DNA of 64,000 nucleotides from positions 85,676,790 to 85,740,789 of the forward strand of contig CM056723.1 of assembly GCA_029844215.1 (NCBI GenBank), in the 5' to 3' direction. Position numbers and translations under genes: made by a program. The DNA comes from Przewalskia tangutica. Its lineage: Eukaryota; Streptophyta; Magnoliopsida; Solanales; Solanaceae. Numbering within the stretch: the first letter of the stretch is position 1; every line of letters begins with the position of its first letter. Of this stretch, positions 22,711 to 34,601 are shown piece by piece. Under the pieces are notes generated by a model. It was not told the origin of the DNA. It saw only the letters and a list, made by a program, of their open reading frames with translations, and searched no databases.

Positions 22711-23736
22711 TTTTAAACCAATCAAATACATTTAGCACTTGTACGTCTACCGTACTACATAGTTCACACATATCATGCTAGAAGAGATAGGAAGAGGTTC
22801 ACATACCTCGCGGCAGTATCGACTAATAGCAAAACGCTCCAAGCACCTCCAACCGTCGGCTACTCCTTAAGTCAAGTAGATCGCGCCACACGTAGTACTT
22901 CAACCTATAAGGCCACAAGGCGCTTATTAACATTTAGACCTCATCGTAGAACATTCTACCGAAAATTAAGAAGATTTCTCCCAAGAACCGCGTAAATCTC
23001 CTCTCTATCGAGGCGGCCATCAAGCCAACGTGGGGTTCATACATCTAACCGGACGTGCACAATTCTACCTCACGAAAAGCTACACAAGTCTCCAATACAA
23101 ATCATGTAATTGATTCGACTCTTCTTTCGAAAAGGTTTCTTATATTCAGGCTTAAGTCAAAAGACATTGCCGATAACAACGTTCAGTTCTATATATAGTA
23201 TACTTCAACTATATAGTCTAACAATCATGTAATTTCCAATTACAATAGAGGGACAAGATATTTACCTCGATAAGCCCATAATTATCCGAGTTTAAATGTC
23301 GATCCTGAGCAAGGTTTAGCTCCTACTCCGTGCGCTCCGACCCGCTCCAAACCACCCTTAGAAGTTCTAACCAACTTCTACTTATTACCCCAACTAACCA
23401 TGGAGATTTTCCTTAGGGTTTAGGTTTTGTGACGGAAGGGAAGTATAATAGTATTTCTGGGTTTTTCGTATAGGTATAACCTTAGAATACTACAAGGTAT
23501 ACGGCTAAGGTATTTGGGCATTATAACAATACTTGGAGAGTATTTCTATTCCACAAAAGGGGGGTATTATACGAAAGCAACTAGGCTAGGGGGGTACACT
23601 CTCGGCTAGCACCCCTAGAGGGGGGGTGCTCTCCACAAGTGGGGAGGCCTCTACGAACTCAACACAAGGGAAGGGAGAAGGAGAGCTTTCAAGACTTAGG
23701 CAATTTGTGGATGAATTTGTCTTCCAAAGGGGTGGG

Positions 23737-23744
23737 TATTTATA
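23737..23744 (-). promoter_or_regulatory. TATA box of H 3' LTR
   Basis: TATAAATA followed by a C-rich tract on the minus strand. It is repeated at 29390-29397. Confidence 0.6.
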
Positions 23745-24148
23745 GGTCAAGTGAAGGCCAACCAATGGCCAAGATCATGCCAAGTGCAAGGCAAGTGTAG
23801 GGCCAAGATCTTGCCAAGTGCCCCTTAACCAACTAACACACAAATATCCTACCTACTCCATGACAAAAATGGCCAACTTTCGGCCAAGCTTGACCGCCCA
23901 AGGTGTTCCAATGAGAGGGTGACAAGTGTCGCCCTCTTGTTGGTCCAAAATGTTTCGTCTCTCGGAAAAATCCGCAAAAATTAAAATGACATAGCCGGAA
24001 ATTCCCCTACGAAAGCTGTGAAAACGTTTCGCCGAAAAACGACTCTAACCGGGTGTTGTGCACAAAATTAAATCGGCCAAGCCTACTTGAAGTTCGAAAT
24101 TTCCTACGTACGTCCCTGCGTACATACTCAGGAAATACGGGTATAACA

Positions 24149-24159
24149 TTCTCCTCCTT
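24149..24159 (-). other. Polypurine tract of H
   Basis: AAGGAGGAGAA on the minus strand lies directly before the 3' LTR, preceded by CATTCGGCGAATGTTTCT. The tract and the upstream AACATTCGGGACGAATG-like palindrome recur in A, B, E and G. Confidence 0.8.
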
Positions 24160-25425
24160 AGAAACATTCGCCGAATGTTCCTTCAAGTCCCAAAACAAAC
24201 GTGCGCCAGTATAGTCTTCACTACTATGCTTACGAGAATCAATCCTGCCACACCTGGCCACAGAAACAATTTGCGCAAAATGCTTACATCCAAGTCCACG
24301 AGAAAACACCTCTAACGTCACCAAAATGATACCACTTTGTCACTTTGTTGCGAGCCTTGCCCGACGACCCAACAAATGGTACCGGCATGCGATCCCCGAG
24401 GTGTCGTGACACTCGAACTCTTACCACATTTCCGCATCGCTTGGTTTCAAAACTCGGGTTACCATCTCTAACGTGGTCATCATTAATCGAATACTGATGG
24501 ATCTTCGATACTTTCCCGAACATAACAATACGAAAGACCGGACATACTGTCTCCTAAGTCGGACGGCAAAAGCTAACATATAAGCAACCTGGCCTATTCT
24601 TCACATGAACTCAAAAGGCCCAAAGTAACTCGAGCTAAGTTCCCTCTGTTTTCCAAAACTCGTCACACCCTATCCGGGGTGGTACTTTCAAGAAGACCGA
24701 CCGTCAACCTGAACTCTAAGCGTCGTCGCCGATTATCCGCACGATTTCTCTGAGCTGCCAGAACCTCTTCTAGACAAGCTCTACCCTATCCACAGTCTGC
24801 TGGAACAAGCCTGAACCAACTATCTGAATCTTGCCAACATCGAACCAATCGACCGGCGACTTACACATCCGCCCCTACAAGGCTTCATAAGGTGACATCC
24901 GAACCGAAATGGTAGCTTAAACACTCCTCCACAGAGACAACAATCCCTACAACTACCCCAAATCCACACCGCCTGAGGCGAATGCGATTCTGAGACTCAC
25001 CTGAGTTCTTAACCCTGCTTGGTAAAACTTCCAGAAACAAAAACAGCCGTACCCTGGGCTCCACTGTCTGCCATAAGGTGAAGGTAGGCACCCCGTGCAG
25101 CCTTACAACCTTTTTGATACAACAACACTGCCGAGTGAACGGTCCCGACCGAAGAACACGATGGGCTGCCCCCATCGGCCCGACCACTGGTCGAACGCAT
25201 CCACGAACTCGTACGCTGGTCAACTAAACTTGGGCCTAACACCCTCGTGACCCTACCACAAGGCGGGACCACCACAAACTGACCCCACCACCATACATGC
25301 CGCGGGTTGACCCGCAACGTGGCCTCAACCCGACCCGGTAACGCGCTAAACGCTAGCTCTCCGAAGGAAAACTCTCACTAATCACGTTACGAAAACCTAG
25401 CGGTCTTCTTAGCTCAACTACCCTC
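24160..25425 (-). pseudogene. Integrase and chromodomain relic of H
   Basis: Minus-strand frames contain broken integrase signatures. VVRLHGVPTF lies near 25100, a C-terminal stretch like VFLKVPPR-GCDEF near 24670 corresponds to FLKVSPMKGVMRF in B, and a decayed chromodomain-like segment lies at about 24284-24523. Stops and frameshifts occur throughout. This is what remains of pol: everything between gag and integrase was replaced by the noncoding block to the right. Confidence 0.6.
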
Positions 25426-25690
25426 TTTCATTCCACACTACTCAGGGACTTATCCCACAAACATAGCTCACGTGCACTATGCACTCCTATAAGGGTCAAA
25501 CATAAACATACGTCTTTTACTCGAGATGGCCTTACCTCTAAGGTCTCTACGTATAAAGCTCTAAGGCTCACACTTTCTATCCCCAAATCTTACTCTGCTA
25601 ACCCACCATGATTTCTAATCACAACTAGCACACCGCTATCGTAACATAGCACTTAAGGTATACTCACCTTATCACGTAAACAAAACTCTG
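25426..25690 (-). other. Conserved noncoding block of H
   Basis: The same block as in C (426-694), G, E and A, with the GTGCACTATGCACTCC core and the CTCTAAGGCTCACAC segment. No shared coding frame is visible. Confidence 0.55.
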
Positions 25691-26453
25691 AGGTTAAAGG
25701 TATGCTCGCATCTACCGCTTCACTCCTTAGTCGCCCTAATCTAACTCGCCTGCAGGCGATAGCTAGGGAAGATGACGAACTACCCATCGATCCAGGCCGA
25801 GTCCTCCTACCAGACACTCTCTCAACATCGACTGACGGTCATAGGTACAACCAGCACTAACTAAAAGACGACATTCCCGGGATGACATCACACCGTGAAC
25901 CTAAGATCTCGGGCTCACCAACCCTCGCATACCCCGAACGCCCCGAACCCCGCGAGGACCTTCTCGTGACCGTGGATGTGCATAATCTAATCCATCGCGA
26001 GGTGACTCGCCGAAGTCACCAAAAGGACCTTGCCGCTCGCCCTCTTCTCGCCGCCCTTCGTTAACCCGCCGATCTCACGCCTTCTACTGCCGCGCATAAG
26101 CCCGCATACGTGCCATGCTCAAGCTTCAATCAAGGATTACTCTTGCACAACCTTCTCTAGGTAGTCATCAAGACTCGCGATACATCCAGATACTCTCCGT
26201 AGCCAAACCCATGGCTAGTAACAGGTTGCCTCTTTGCAATCTAAATTCTCTGCTCCCTGGCCGCGAAGGTTCACATATCATGGCCGCAGTAAGAATCGCC
26301 GCCGCCGTGCTTAAACTCGCTGGGCTAGCGACGCCGCAGAAATCCCGAATGAAGCACTACCCTAGGTAATGATCGGGCTCGTGCCCTCGCAACCCTCTCA
26401 ACTCTACTCGCAGCCTCCCACGCTTGCCTCCGGGCCCGGTTTGCCTACGCGAG
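25691..26453 (-). pseudogene. Gag relic of H
   Basis: On the minus strand it starts near ATG 26453 with Met-Pro-Arg. It later contains a region reading YRESRLDDYLEKVVQE-like and AYAQ-like, recognisable against the GLDDYLED to AYAQG segment of A. No zinc knuckle is readable. Multiple frame breaks. Confidence 0.6.
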
Positions 26454-26657
26454 GCATAACGGCAGTGGAAAGAAATACGTCAGGGTCTAACTTACAACAC
26501 GCCTCTAAGGCACGATCTCGAGTGAGAAGAATAGAAACCAATCCTAAATATCCTATAGCCTCCTCGATTATTGATGGTGCACAACACACCGATAATCAAG
26601 ACTTCCATCGATACGTCAGTAGACACTTTCCGAGGATTAATCGCTCGATACCACTTT
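26454..26657 (-). promoter_or_regulatory. PBS and leader of H with GTGCAC-loop hairpin
   Basis: A PBS-like TGGTATCGAGCG follows the LTR. The hairpin at 26566-26597 keeps the GATTAT/AATAATC-type outer stem and the GTGCAC loop, but lost about two bases in one inner arm. Confidence 0.7.
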
Positions 26658-27317
26658 TGTCACGACCTAATCCGGCCCGCGATCGTGCCTTACCCCGCAC
26701 CCTAGTGACACAACATCGAGTAATCACGAACATAAAACAATACATGAAACCAATGTAAGAAGACAGTGAAATAAGAAGACAGGCTAACCAAAAACGGTTA
26801 CCTTCAGTATATATATATAAATAGCAATTTGAACAGTTACAACCCTTTTACAAATTCTGCCCACAACAAGATTTCATGCACTTACGAATAATATGATAAC
26901 AACGACGGACAGGCCATACCCTCGAATGTAAGCACCTACAATCAACAGGGGACTATACCAAGATAAGCCTCCGGAGAAACGGAGCTTTCCTAAATGCTGA
27001 ACTGTGACCCTAAGAGCGAGGATCACGACTGATGTAACTTTACCTGCGGCATGAACGCACCTCGGGCGAGGTCAAGATAACAGTACCGAGTATGTGAAAT
27101 CAAATAAATCAGAAATGAAATCATAGTAGTCTATATAAAGCAGAGACATGTATGATAACCAAACTACGATCACAATAAATAAACAAATATGTCAAGTCGT
27201 GGACTCACGCCTCAAAGTCATCCTCATGCCCGTGAGCTCCTTCCTCACCGCCAGCCTAGGTACAAATCATGTGATACGATATCGTGTCTCGCCATCTTAT
27301 GGACCCAATATAGAAAC

Positions 27318-27535
27318 GTGTGGAATACATTCTGATGAACCTAGTCATGAAATACATTCCTGATGAACCGTAGTCAAGTGAAATACATTCCTGATGAACC
27401 TAGTCGAGTGAAATACATTCCGGATGAACCTAGTCGAGTGAAATACATTCCTGATGAACCGTAATCGAGTGAAATACATTCCTGATGAACCCAGAATCAA
27501 GTGAAATACATTCGGATGAACCTAGAGTCGAGTAG
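27318..27535 (-). repeat. Tandem repeats in H 5' LTR (31-bp unit)
   Basis: Seven units of the GTGAAATACATTCCTGATGA type. Compared with the partner array, several units differ only by CGG, CTG or CAG indels. Confidence 0.85.
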
Positions 27536-28321
27536 AACACAATATTTGCACAACAAGGCTATCACACGTAACATGGTCAAGTTTCATAACGACAAGCATA
27601 GGCAAGTTATACACAACTCAAGGTACTTTCATTTTATGTCAAAGTCCTGATTTTAACCCTAAAGTACCTCGTGACGTTAAATTCCTTTAAGATCCATTTC
27701 TTTTACAAAGGTCACTCGATACGTGAGTATAAAATTAGAGTGACTAACATTGTTAAGTAAACCAAAATGCTTTCCTTTGTAAAATCAAGTAACAACCTTA
27801 TTTTCCAAACGCTCAAGTTTGCCTAATTTCAAATGCTCAAGTTTCTCATTTTAGAAAGTGGTTTCGTAGTTCATAGTTTTAAATCCTTTAAAACATAATT
27901 CTCCTTTAAACGCTTTGAGAAACCTATGTCTTATAAGTGAGTAGGTTATTCTTGTTTATAATCAATCTTATTAAGCGACCATGATCTAGGAAATGTCATT
28001 TTGTCTCATCTTAGCTTCTATGCAGATGGAAGTTTCTACCGGTTTTAATAATACTTAATCACAAAACATTTCCTTTATTAACGCCGCAGTTGGTTTGTCG
28101 ATACACATTCGATTTCCAAATCAAGAAACATTCTTAAGCCGTTATTACCCAACTTCCCATAAAGCTAGTATAACTCTTAAGTTTTCAAAACCAAGTATTA
28201 CTTCTTCTTTCAAATGATTCAAAAATCTTTTGAAATACTTCAAGTTCTTTATTAACACATAACAAGCCGCTTATAGTTCAAATCGCTTACCTTTTCAAAA
28301 CCACAAGTATTTTCTTACCAA

Positions 28322-28371
28322 CATAAAGTCGTTATAACCAACTTCCCATAAAGCCGTTATAACACTTTATG
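28322..28371 (-). repeat. LTR dyad motif, H 5' LTR copy
   Basis: CATAAAGTCGTTATAAC and GTTATAACACTTTATG are near-perfectly complementary arms. Confidence 0.75.
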
Positions 28372-29792
28372 TTTTAAACCAATCAAATACATTTAGCACT
28401 CAGACGCTCACCGCATCATAGTTCACACATATCATGCTAGAAGAGATAGGAAGAGGTTCACATACCTCGCGACGAGTATCGACTAATAGCAAAACGCCCA
28501 AGCACCTCCAACCGTCGGCTACTCCTTAAGTCAAGATCGCGCCACACGTAGTACTTCAACCTATAAGGCCACAAGGCGCTTTATTAACATTTAGACCTCA
28601 TCGTAGAACATTCTACCGAAAATTGGCAAAGACTCTCCCCGCAACGCAGAAATCTCCTCTCTATCGAGGCCGGCCATCAAGCCAACCGCGTGGGTTCATA
28701 CATCTAACCGGACGTGCACAATTCTACCTCACGTAAAAGCTACACAAGTCCCATCAGAATACACCCCATGTAATTACAGCTCAAGATTTCTTCTTTCAAA
28801 AGGTTTCTTATATTCGTGCTTAAGTCAAAAGACATTGCCGATAACAACGTTCATTCTATATATAGTATACTTCAACTATATAGTCTAACAATCATGTAAT
28901 TTCCAATTACAATAGAGGACAAGATATTTACCTCGATAAGCCCATAATTATCCGAGTTTAAATGTCGATCCCGAGCAAGGTTTAGCTCCTACTCCGCGCC
29001 TCCGACCCGCCTCCAAACCACCCTTAGAAGTTCTAACCAACTTCTACTTATTACCCCAACTAACTATGGAGATTTTCCTTAGGTTTTGGTTTTGTGACTA
29101 AGTGGAAGTATAATAGTATTTCCGGTTTTTCAGATAGTATAACCTTAGAATACTACAAGGTATACGCTAAGGTATTTGGGCATTATAACAATACTTGGAG
29201 AGTATTTCTATTCCACAAAAGTGGGTATTATACGAAAGCAACTAGGCAGTGGGTACACTCGCTAGCACCCCTATGGGGTGCTCTCGCCACAAGTGGGAAG
29301 GCCTCTACGAACTCAACACAAGGAAGGGAGAAGGAGAGCTTTCAAGACTTAGGCAATTTGTGGATGAATTTGTCTTCCAAAGGGGTGGGTATTTATAGGT
29401 CAAGTGAAGGCCAACCAACGGCCAAGATCATGCCAAGTGCAAGGCGTGTAGGGCCAAGATCTTGCCAAGTGCCCCTTAACCAACTAACACACAAATATCC
29501 TACCTACTCCATGACAAAATGGCCAACTTTCGCCAAGCTTGACCGCCTAAGGTGTTCCAATGAGAGGTGACAAGTGTCGCCTCTTGTTGGTCCAAAATGT
29601 TTCGCCTCTAAAAATCCGCAAAATTAAAACGACATAGCCGGAAATTCCCTACGAAAGTCGTGAAAACGCTTTAAAAACGACTCTAATCGGGTGTTGTGCA
29701 CAAAATTAAATCGGCCAAGCCTACTTGAAGTTCGAAATTTCCTACGTACGTCCCTGCGTACATACTCTGGAAATACGGGGTATAACAAACCA

Positions 29793-31546
29793 AAACGGTC
29801 GCCTTCATGCGTATATATAAAACCGAACAGTTACAATCCTTCACACCCCTCAGGGACTTATCACGCAATTATACCCCACGTATACTATGCACTCCAACAA
29901 AGGTCGAATCGCAAACAAAATCTTTTACCCAAGACGGCCTCGCCTCTAAGGTCTCCATGTATAATATTCTAGGGCTCACAATCTCTATGTACCCAACTTC
30001 CCCTTTACTAACCGGGCCTCTAAATCACAATTAACATAATACTTAGCACAACATCACATCATCAATGCATACTAGTCTCTAGAGTGTAAAGGATATACCT
30101 GAAATTAAATAGGCGGTTCCAAGGACCGCTAGAATCTGAGCTTCCACCACGACCCATGCTCGCCTCGCGGTGTATGAACACCCCGCCTAGCTATCGGGCG
30201 TGAAGAACCCGCAATGCATCCCGGCGCCGAAGTCTCAACATCCGCGCTACCTCCGTCGGACAATTCTTCGCTAAACGGCCCCGCCGCCGCATGTAAAACA
30301 AACTCTCGAATACCGCGACACTTCGCACGGGTTTTACCACACCGCCACACCGAGGTTGGTGGCTTCATCCGCCAACACTCCCGCTTCCTCAAAATCAACC
30401 CCGGAGCCCCGACCGCTTCTCAAGATCAGAGGACCACTCATCGGGCGGAGGTGCATAACTAGTTTGTCGCCGCGCGTCCGCTGAAAGTTGCCAAAGGACT
30501 CGCCGCCCCGGCCTTCTTCTGGTATCGTCAATCCGCCGGCCTCCGCGCCTCACACCCTAGTACATAAGCTCGCATGCGGCAATGTCCATACCCTACCAAG
30601 CGATACACCAACAAGACTCTTCCAAGTAGTCATCAAGCCCGCGGACGTAGCGTGCACTCGGTCCTCCATATTAGCTACTAACGCAGGGACATATCGCCAA
30701 CGAGTCTAACTCTACGTTGTACTCCCGAATCGCGCGCCCTCCCGCCTCAAAGATCAAAACCTGTTTACCGCGTTCTCCTCATCCGCGGAGGCAAGAAATG
30801 GCCGAGAAATGCTTCCAGAACTCGCCCCAAATACCGAGGCGCATGCCCTCCGACAGCTCCCACGAATCAAACTGGGCCGATCAAGTATCACGCAATGACG
30901 TGGAATCAAGATCACGACTCGGTCTCCAAGCCTTGATCACGCGCACGATCCTTCAGAATCGACGATGAACTCTCGCGATCATCTCGTGCCTCACCCGTAA
31001 CTCGCGGGCTACAACTCGTAAAATCCCGTAGCCTCAAACTATTCGACCGGGTGAACTACGGGCTACCGAATCGAATCGCAGATCCGGCCTATCTCGTATC
31101 GCCGCGATCTCGCTAGTAATCGCCATCTCTTGTAACTCCATCTCCCGCTTCCAGCCGTGGACCGAGGCTCGTGCGTGGTCTCGCAGCCACCGCTGCGCCC
31201 TAAACTCGCTGGGCCGGGCGGCGCTACAAAACTCGCCGTTCAAGCACTATTCAGTAATGACCGGCTTGCGCCACTCTCTCTCAGATCCTACTAGCGGCTC
31301 CTCGCCGCTTTGCCCTTCTCGGGCTCGTTGCCTTACGCGAGGCATAATCGCGTAAAAGAATACGCCAAGGAGTCCAACTTACAACACCTCTAAGGCACGA
31401 TCTCGTAATGAGAAGAATGGAAACCAATCCTAAATGTCCCGCAGCCTCCTCGACATAGATGTGGTGCACAACACACCGATAATCAAGACTTACTAGACAC
31501 GGTTCAGAGACACCTTCCGAGGATTAATCGCTCACGATACCACTTT
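29793..31546 (-). pseudogene. Left internal region of G: gag relic and noncoding block, truncated
   Basis: After about 50 bases of LTR the sequence jumps into the noncoding block (29845-30105) and then the gag relic (30110-31350). It aligns throughout with 35733-37430. The gag relic has a minus-strand GLDDYLEESC-like stretch near 30630 and a Met-Pro-Arg start near 31345. The integrase relic and polypurine tract were lost in the deletion. A PBS and a decayed GTGCAC hairpin (31452-31484) close the segment. Confidence 0.75.
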
Positions 31547-32169
31547 TGTCACGACCCGACTGCCCGTGGATCGTGCCTTACCCCGCACCCTAGTGATATA
31601 ACATCGAGAAAATCAGCGGAAATAAAAACTTAAACAGAAACAAGATACATCATAAGAAAATAAAGCCAACCAAAACGGCCGCCTACGCGTATATATAAAA
31701 CCGAACATATAATCTTTACAACATCGCCACAACAAGATTACTGCACTTCTAAGAATGTAATAACAACTATGACGACAGGCCCTCCATACCCCGAATGTAC
31801 AAGAACCTACAACTCAGTGGAAACATACCAAAAGATAAGCCTCCAGAGAAACGGAGCTTCCTAATACGCTGAATCGAGATCCTATGAGCGAGATCCACAA
31901 CCGATGTACTCTACCGCAGATGAACGCACTCGGGCGAGGTCAAGATAACAGTACCAAGTATGTGAAATCGAAAATATCAGAATGAAATCACATTTCATCA
32001 TTTTATAAAACCTTTATGATAAGTAAACAAGATGCAAGTAAGGGACGACATCCCCGTAATAATCACTCACACATAACTACGGGTCTCACGCCCATAATAT
32101 CACTCACGCCTGGAACTCATTCTCATCACGGCAGCAGCATACGATGTAAAACAACATCCATATGTGAAC

Positions 32170-32430
32170 TCGAACACTAGATCCCGCTCGCTATCAAACC
32201 GACGCTAAGTAGAATTGCTCTATACTGCATCCAAAAGCTAGTCATAAAACTTCACGCAAGGTACTAAGCTAATTACTGATCCAAAAGCTAGCCACGAATC
32301 GCCGAGGCAAGTACCAAAGCTAACGCATTCTAGCCAACCGTCTCACGAGATATGACCGAGGCAAGTATCTCGCTATCTACCGCAGGCTACCGATACACGA
32401 AATGACCGTAACAAGTATCTAAAGTGCTCG
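32170..32430 (-). repeat. Tandem repeats in G central LTR
   Basis: About four imperfect units contain GATCCAAAAGCTAG and GAGGCAAGTACCAAAGC. They are distantly similar to the GGCAAGTACG units of S1. Confidence 0.65.
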
Positions 32431-33186
32431 AACCACACGCATAAATCAAGCCCGTGATCGCCACATCGCGCAAGCTTCATGGATTAGCGGTCCATGGACT
32501 AACAATCAACCTCACAATGACCGCATGCCCCAAGATCTCACCTCAAGGCATGGCCATGAAACCATCCCATCGACGCACGCCCGTGGAACATCCATCACGC
32601 CAAGATGTCCAAAGGAATAACAAGATGATACTCAAAGTGGACGATACTGCGGAAAATCCAACGCCACAAGATGTCCAACAATCAATCGATAACCTACCTC
32701 CTGCAGAGTCACTAAGAAGACATCAACAAAACACTTGCACATCAAAGACTATCACGACAAGCATAGGCAAGTTCAACATACATACATTTTTATCAACAAT
32801 CCGTTTCAAACCCAAAATACTACATACTTTCATTCTTTCAAAAGACCTCTTTTTCGTAAAAGCCACACGATACTAATACTCGTAGTATTAAAACACGCTT
32901 TCCCTTTTAAACCAAATTACTACACCTTCGTAAAATCTTTATAAGATTTTTAAAATCAAGTACTCTATACCTTTTAAAACTAAGTGCTTTTCTTTTAAAA
33001 CAACAAATGTGTTCTTTAAAACCCAAATAACTTTACTCTTTCAAAACAAGTAACCTATACTTAAATCAAGTTACTTCTTTTCCAAAAACAAGTCGTTATA
33101 AGTCAAGTCTCTTGTCTTTCAAGATCAAGTCTCTTAACTTTCAAAATCAAGTCGCTTTACACCAAACCAAATCTTTCTTTTATTTT

Positions 33187-33236
33187 CATAAAGTCGTTAT
33201 AACTAACTTCCCATAAAGCCATTATAACACTTTATG
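33187..33236 (-). repeat. LTR dyad motif, G central LTR
   Basis: CATAAAGTCGTTATAAC and ATTATAACACTTTATG arms. Confidence 0.75.
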
Positions 33237-34601
33237 TTTTAAACAAACAAAATCCATTTCACACACGCACGCTCACCGCACTATATAGTTTACAACAATC
33301 ATGCTCAAGAGTATAGGAAGAATCACATACCTTTTAGCTTAAGCCACAAGCCAAGTCAAGTATGTCGCAGAGAAGATCCACCTATAAAGGCCACAATATA
33401 TCTATCAATCTCTAGTTCTCTTCAGAGAATACTTAAGTAAACAGCCTCGATTCTACGTAAAATTCGCAAAGACCTCCCCGCTATCACATAAATCTCCTCC
33501 TATCCAGCCCGCTACTGTGCCAACAACTCCTGGGATTATACGCCTAACCTGACGTGTTCAATTCTACTCCACAATAATACAACAGCCATCAGAATACAAA
33601 TTTCTATGTAAATACAAATTTCATGTAAATACAATTCAATACTCATTCTATATATAGTATGCTCAACTATATATTACTACAATATGTAATATCCAATTAC
33701 AATAGGGACATAGATCATTACCTCGATAAGCCCAAAATTATCCAAGATTATACGTCGATCTTGAGCAACGCTTAGCTCCAATTCCTTACGCCCAACCCGC
33801 TCCAAGCAACCCTTAGAAGTTTCTAAACAACTTCTAAATACTTCAACCAAGCTTATGAAGATTTTCTAGGTTTCATTTCATGACTAATGATAAAGTAGTA
33901 TTTCCTGCCCAAGTATTAAAACAACCTTGGAATACTACTAGGGATACTAGGCTAGTGTATTTGAATTATACCACAATACACAAGGTATTCTACACAAGAG
34001 GGGAGGGGTGGACGAAACCACAAAAAGTGGAGGGAGTATTTGCCTTGAAAGTGCTTTCGTTGTCAAGAAATACTCTTCAAGCTAAGGGTATATATAAGAG
34101 TCAAGGCCAAGATCAAAGCAAGGTGGGTGGTCAGATTGGGCCACGTGTGTGTGGGTCCCACCACAACACATGGCCAACGAAATAGGCTACCAAGTGTCAA
34201 GGCCAAAATCGCCAGCCAGTAGCGATAAGTGGCTAGCCACTTGTCACACCATTTCTACCACATGGCCACATTGTGGTGACACGTGTCGCCCCGATTCGCC
34301 CAAAATATTTCGCCTTCCAAAATATCCAAAATGCCTAAACCTCAAAACAAAGCTCTCACAAAACCAGAATTCTCCCGTGGCCCCACGTGACCATTTCCAA
34401 AAATAAAATCTCAAAATTCTAATATAATCCAAGAAGTCCGAATACCAAACTGGGAATCCAATTCCCACTAACGAACCTTTTCTTCACAAAAACCGGAACT
34501 TTTCCGTCGAAAAATTCACATCTTTCTTTCTTTCCAAAATTTCTGTCGTATTCTCGTACGTACATCCCCACATACATACCCTGGAACTACGGGGTATAAC
34601 A

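Larger units (their letters stand above)
20984..24148 (-). repeat. 3' LTR of element H
   Basis: It runs from TGTCACGACCCGAATCC to GGGTATAACA and is followed by the polypurine tract complement TTCTCCTCCTT. It closely matches the 5' LTR apart from many one- to three-base indels. Confidence 0.94.
20984..29787 (-). mobile_element. Element H: complete non-autonomous minus-strand element
   Basis: Two LTRs (3165 and 3130 bp) flank a 2509-bp internal region, with perfect TSD AACCA (20979-20983 and 29788-29792). The interior, read on the minus strand, runs PBS, GTGCAC hairpin, gag relic, conserved noncoding block, integrase/chromodomain relic and polypurine tract. Protease, reverse transcriptase and RNase H are missing. 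It is the youngest layer of its nest. Confidence 0.94.
26658..29787 (-). repeat. 5' LTR of element H
   Basis: It runs from TGTCACGACCTAATCC to CGGGGTATAACA and is flanked on the right by TSD AACCA. It carries the same 31-bp tandem array and TATA box as its partner. Confidence 0.94.
31547..34601 (-). repeat. Central LTR of G, shared by two element copies
   Basis: TGTCACGACCCGACTG to GGGGTATAACA. The PBS side lies on its left and the polypurine side (CCCCCCTT) on its right, so it served as 5' LTR of the left copy and 3' LTR of the right copy. It carries TATATATA at 34089-34096 on the minus strand and a dyad motif at 33187-33236. Confidence 0.93.

Noticed and set aside
31547..34601. Central G LTR as an independent solo LTR
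   Set aside because: It adjoins a PBS on one side and a polypurine tract on the other, with no 5-bp duplication of its own.
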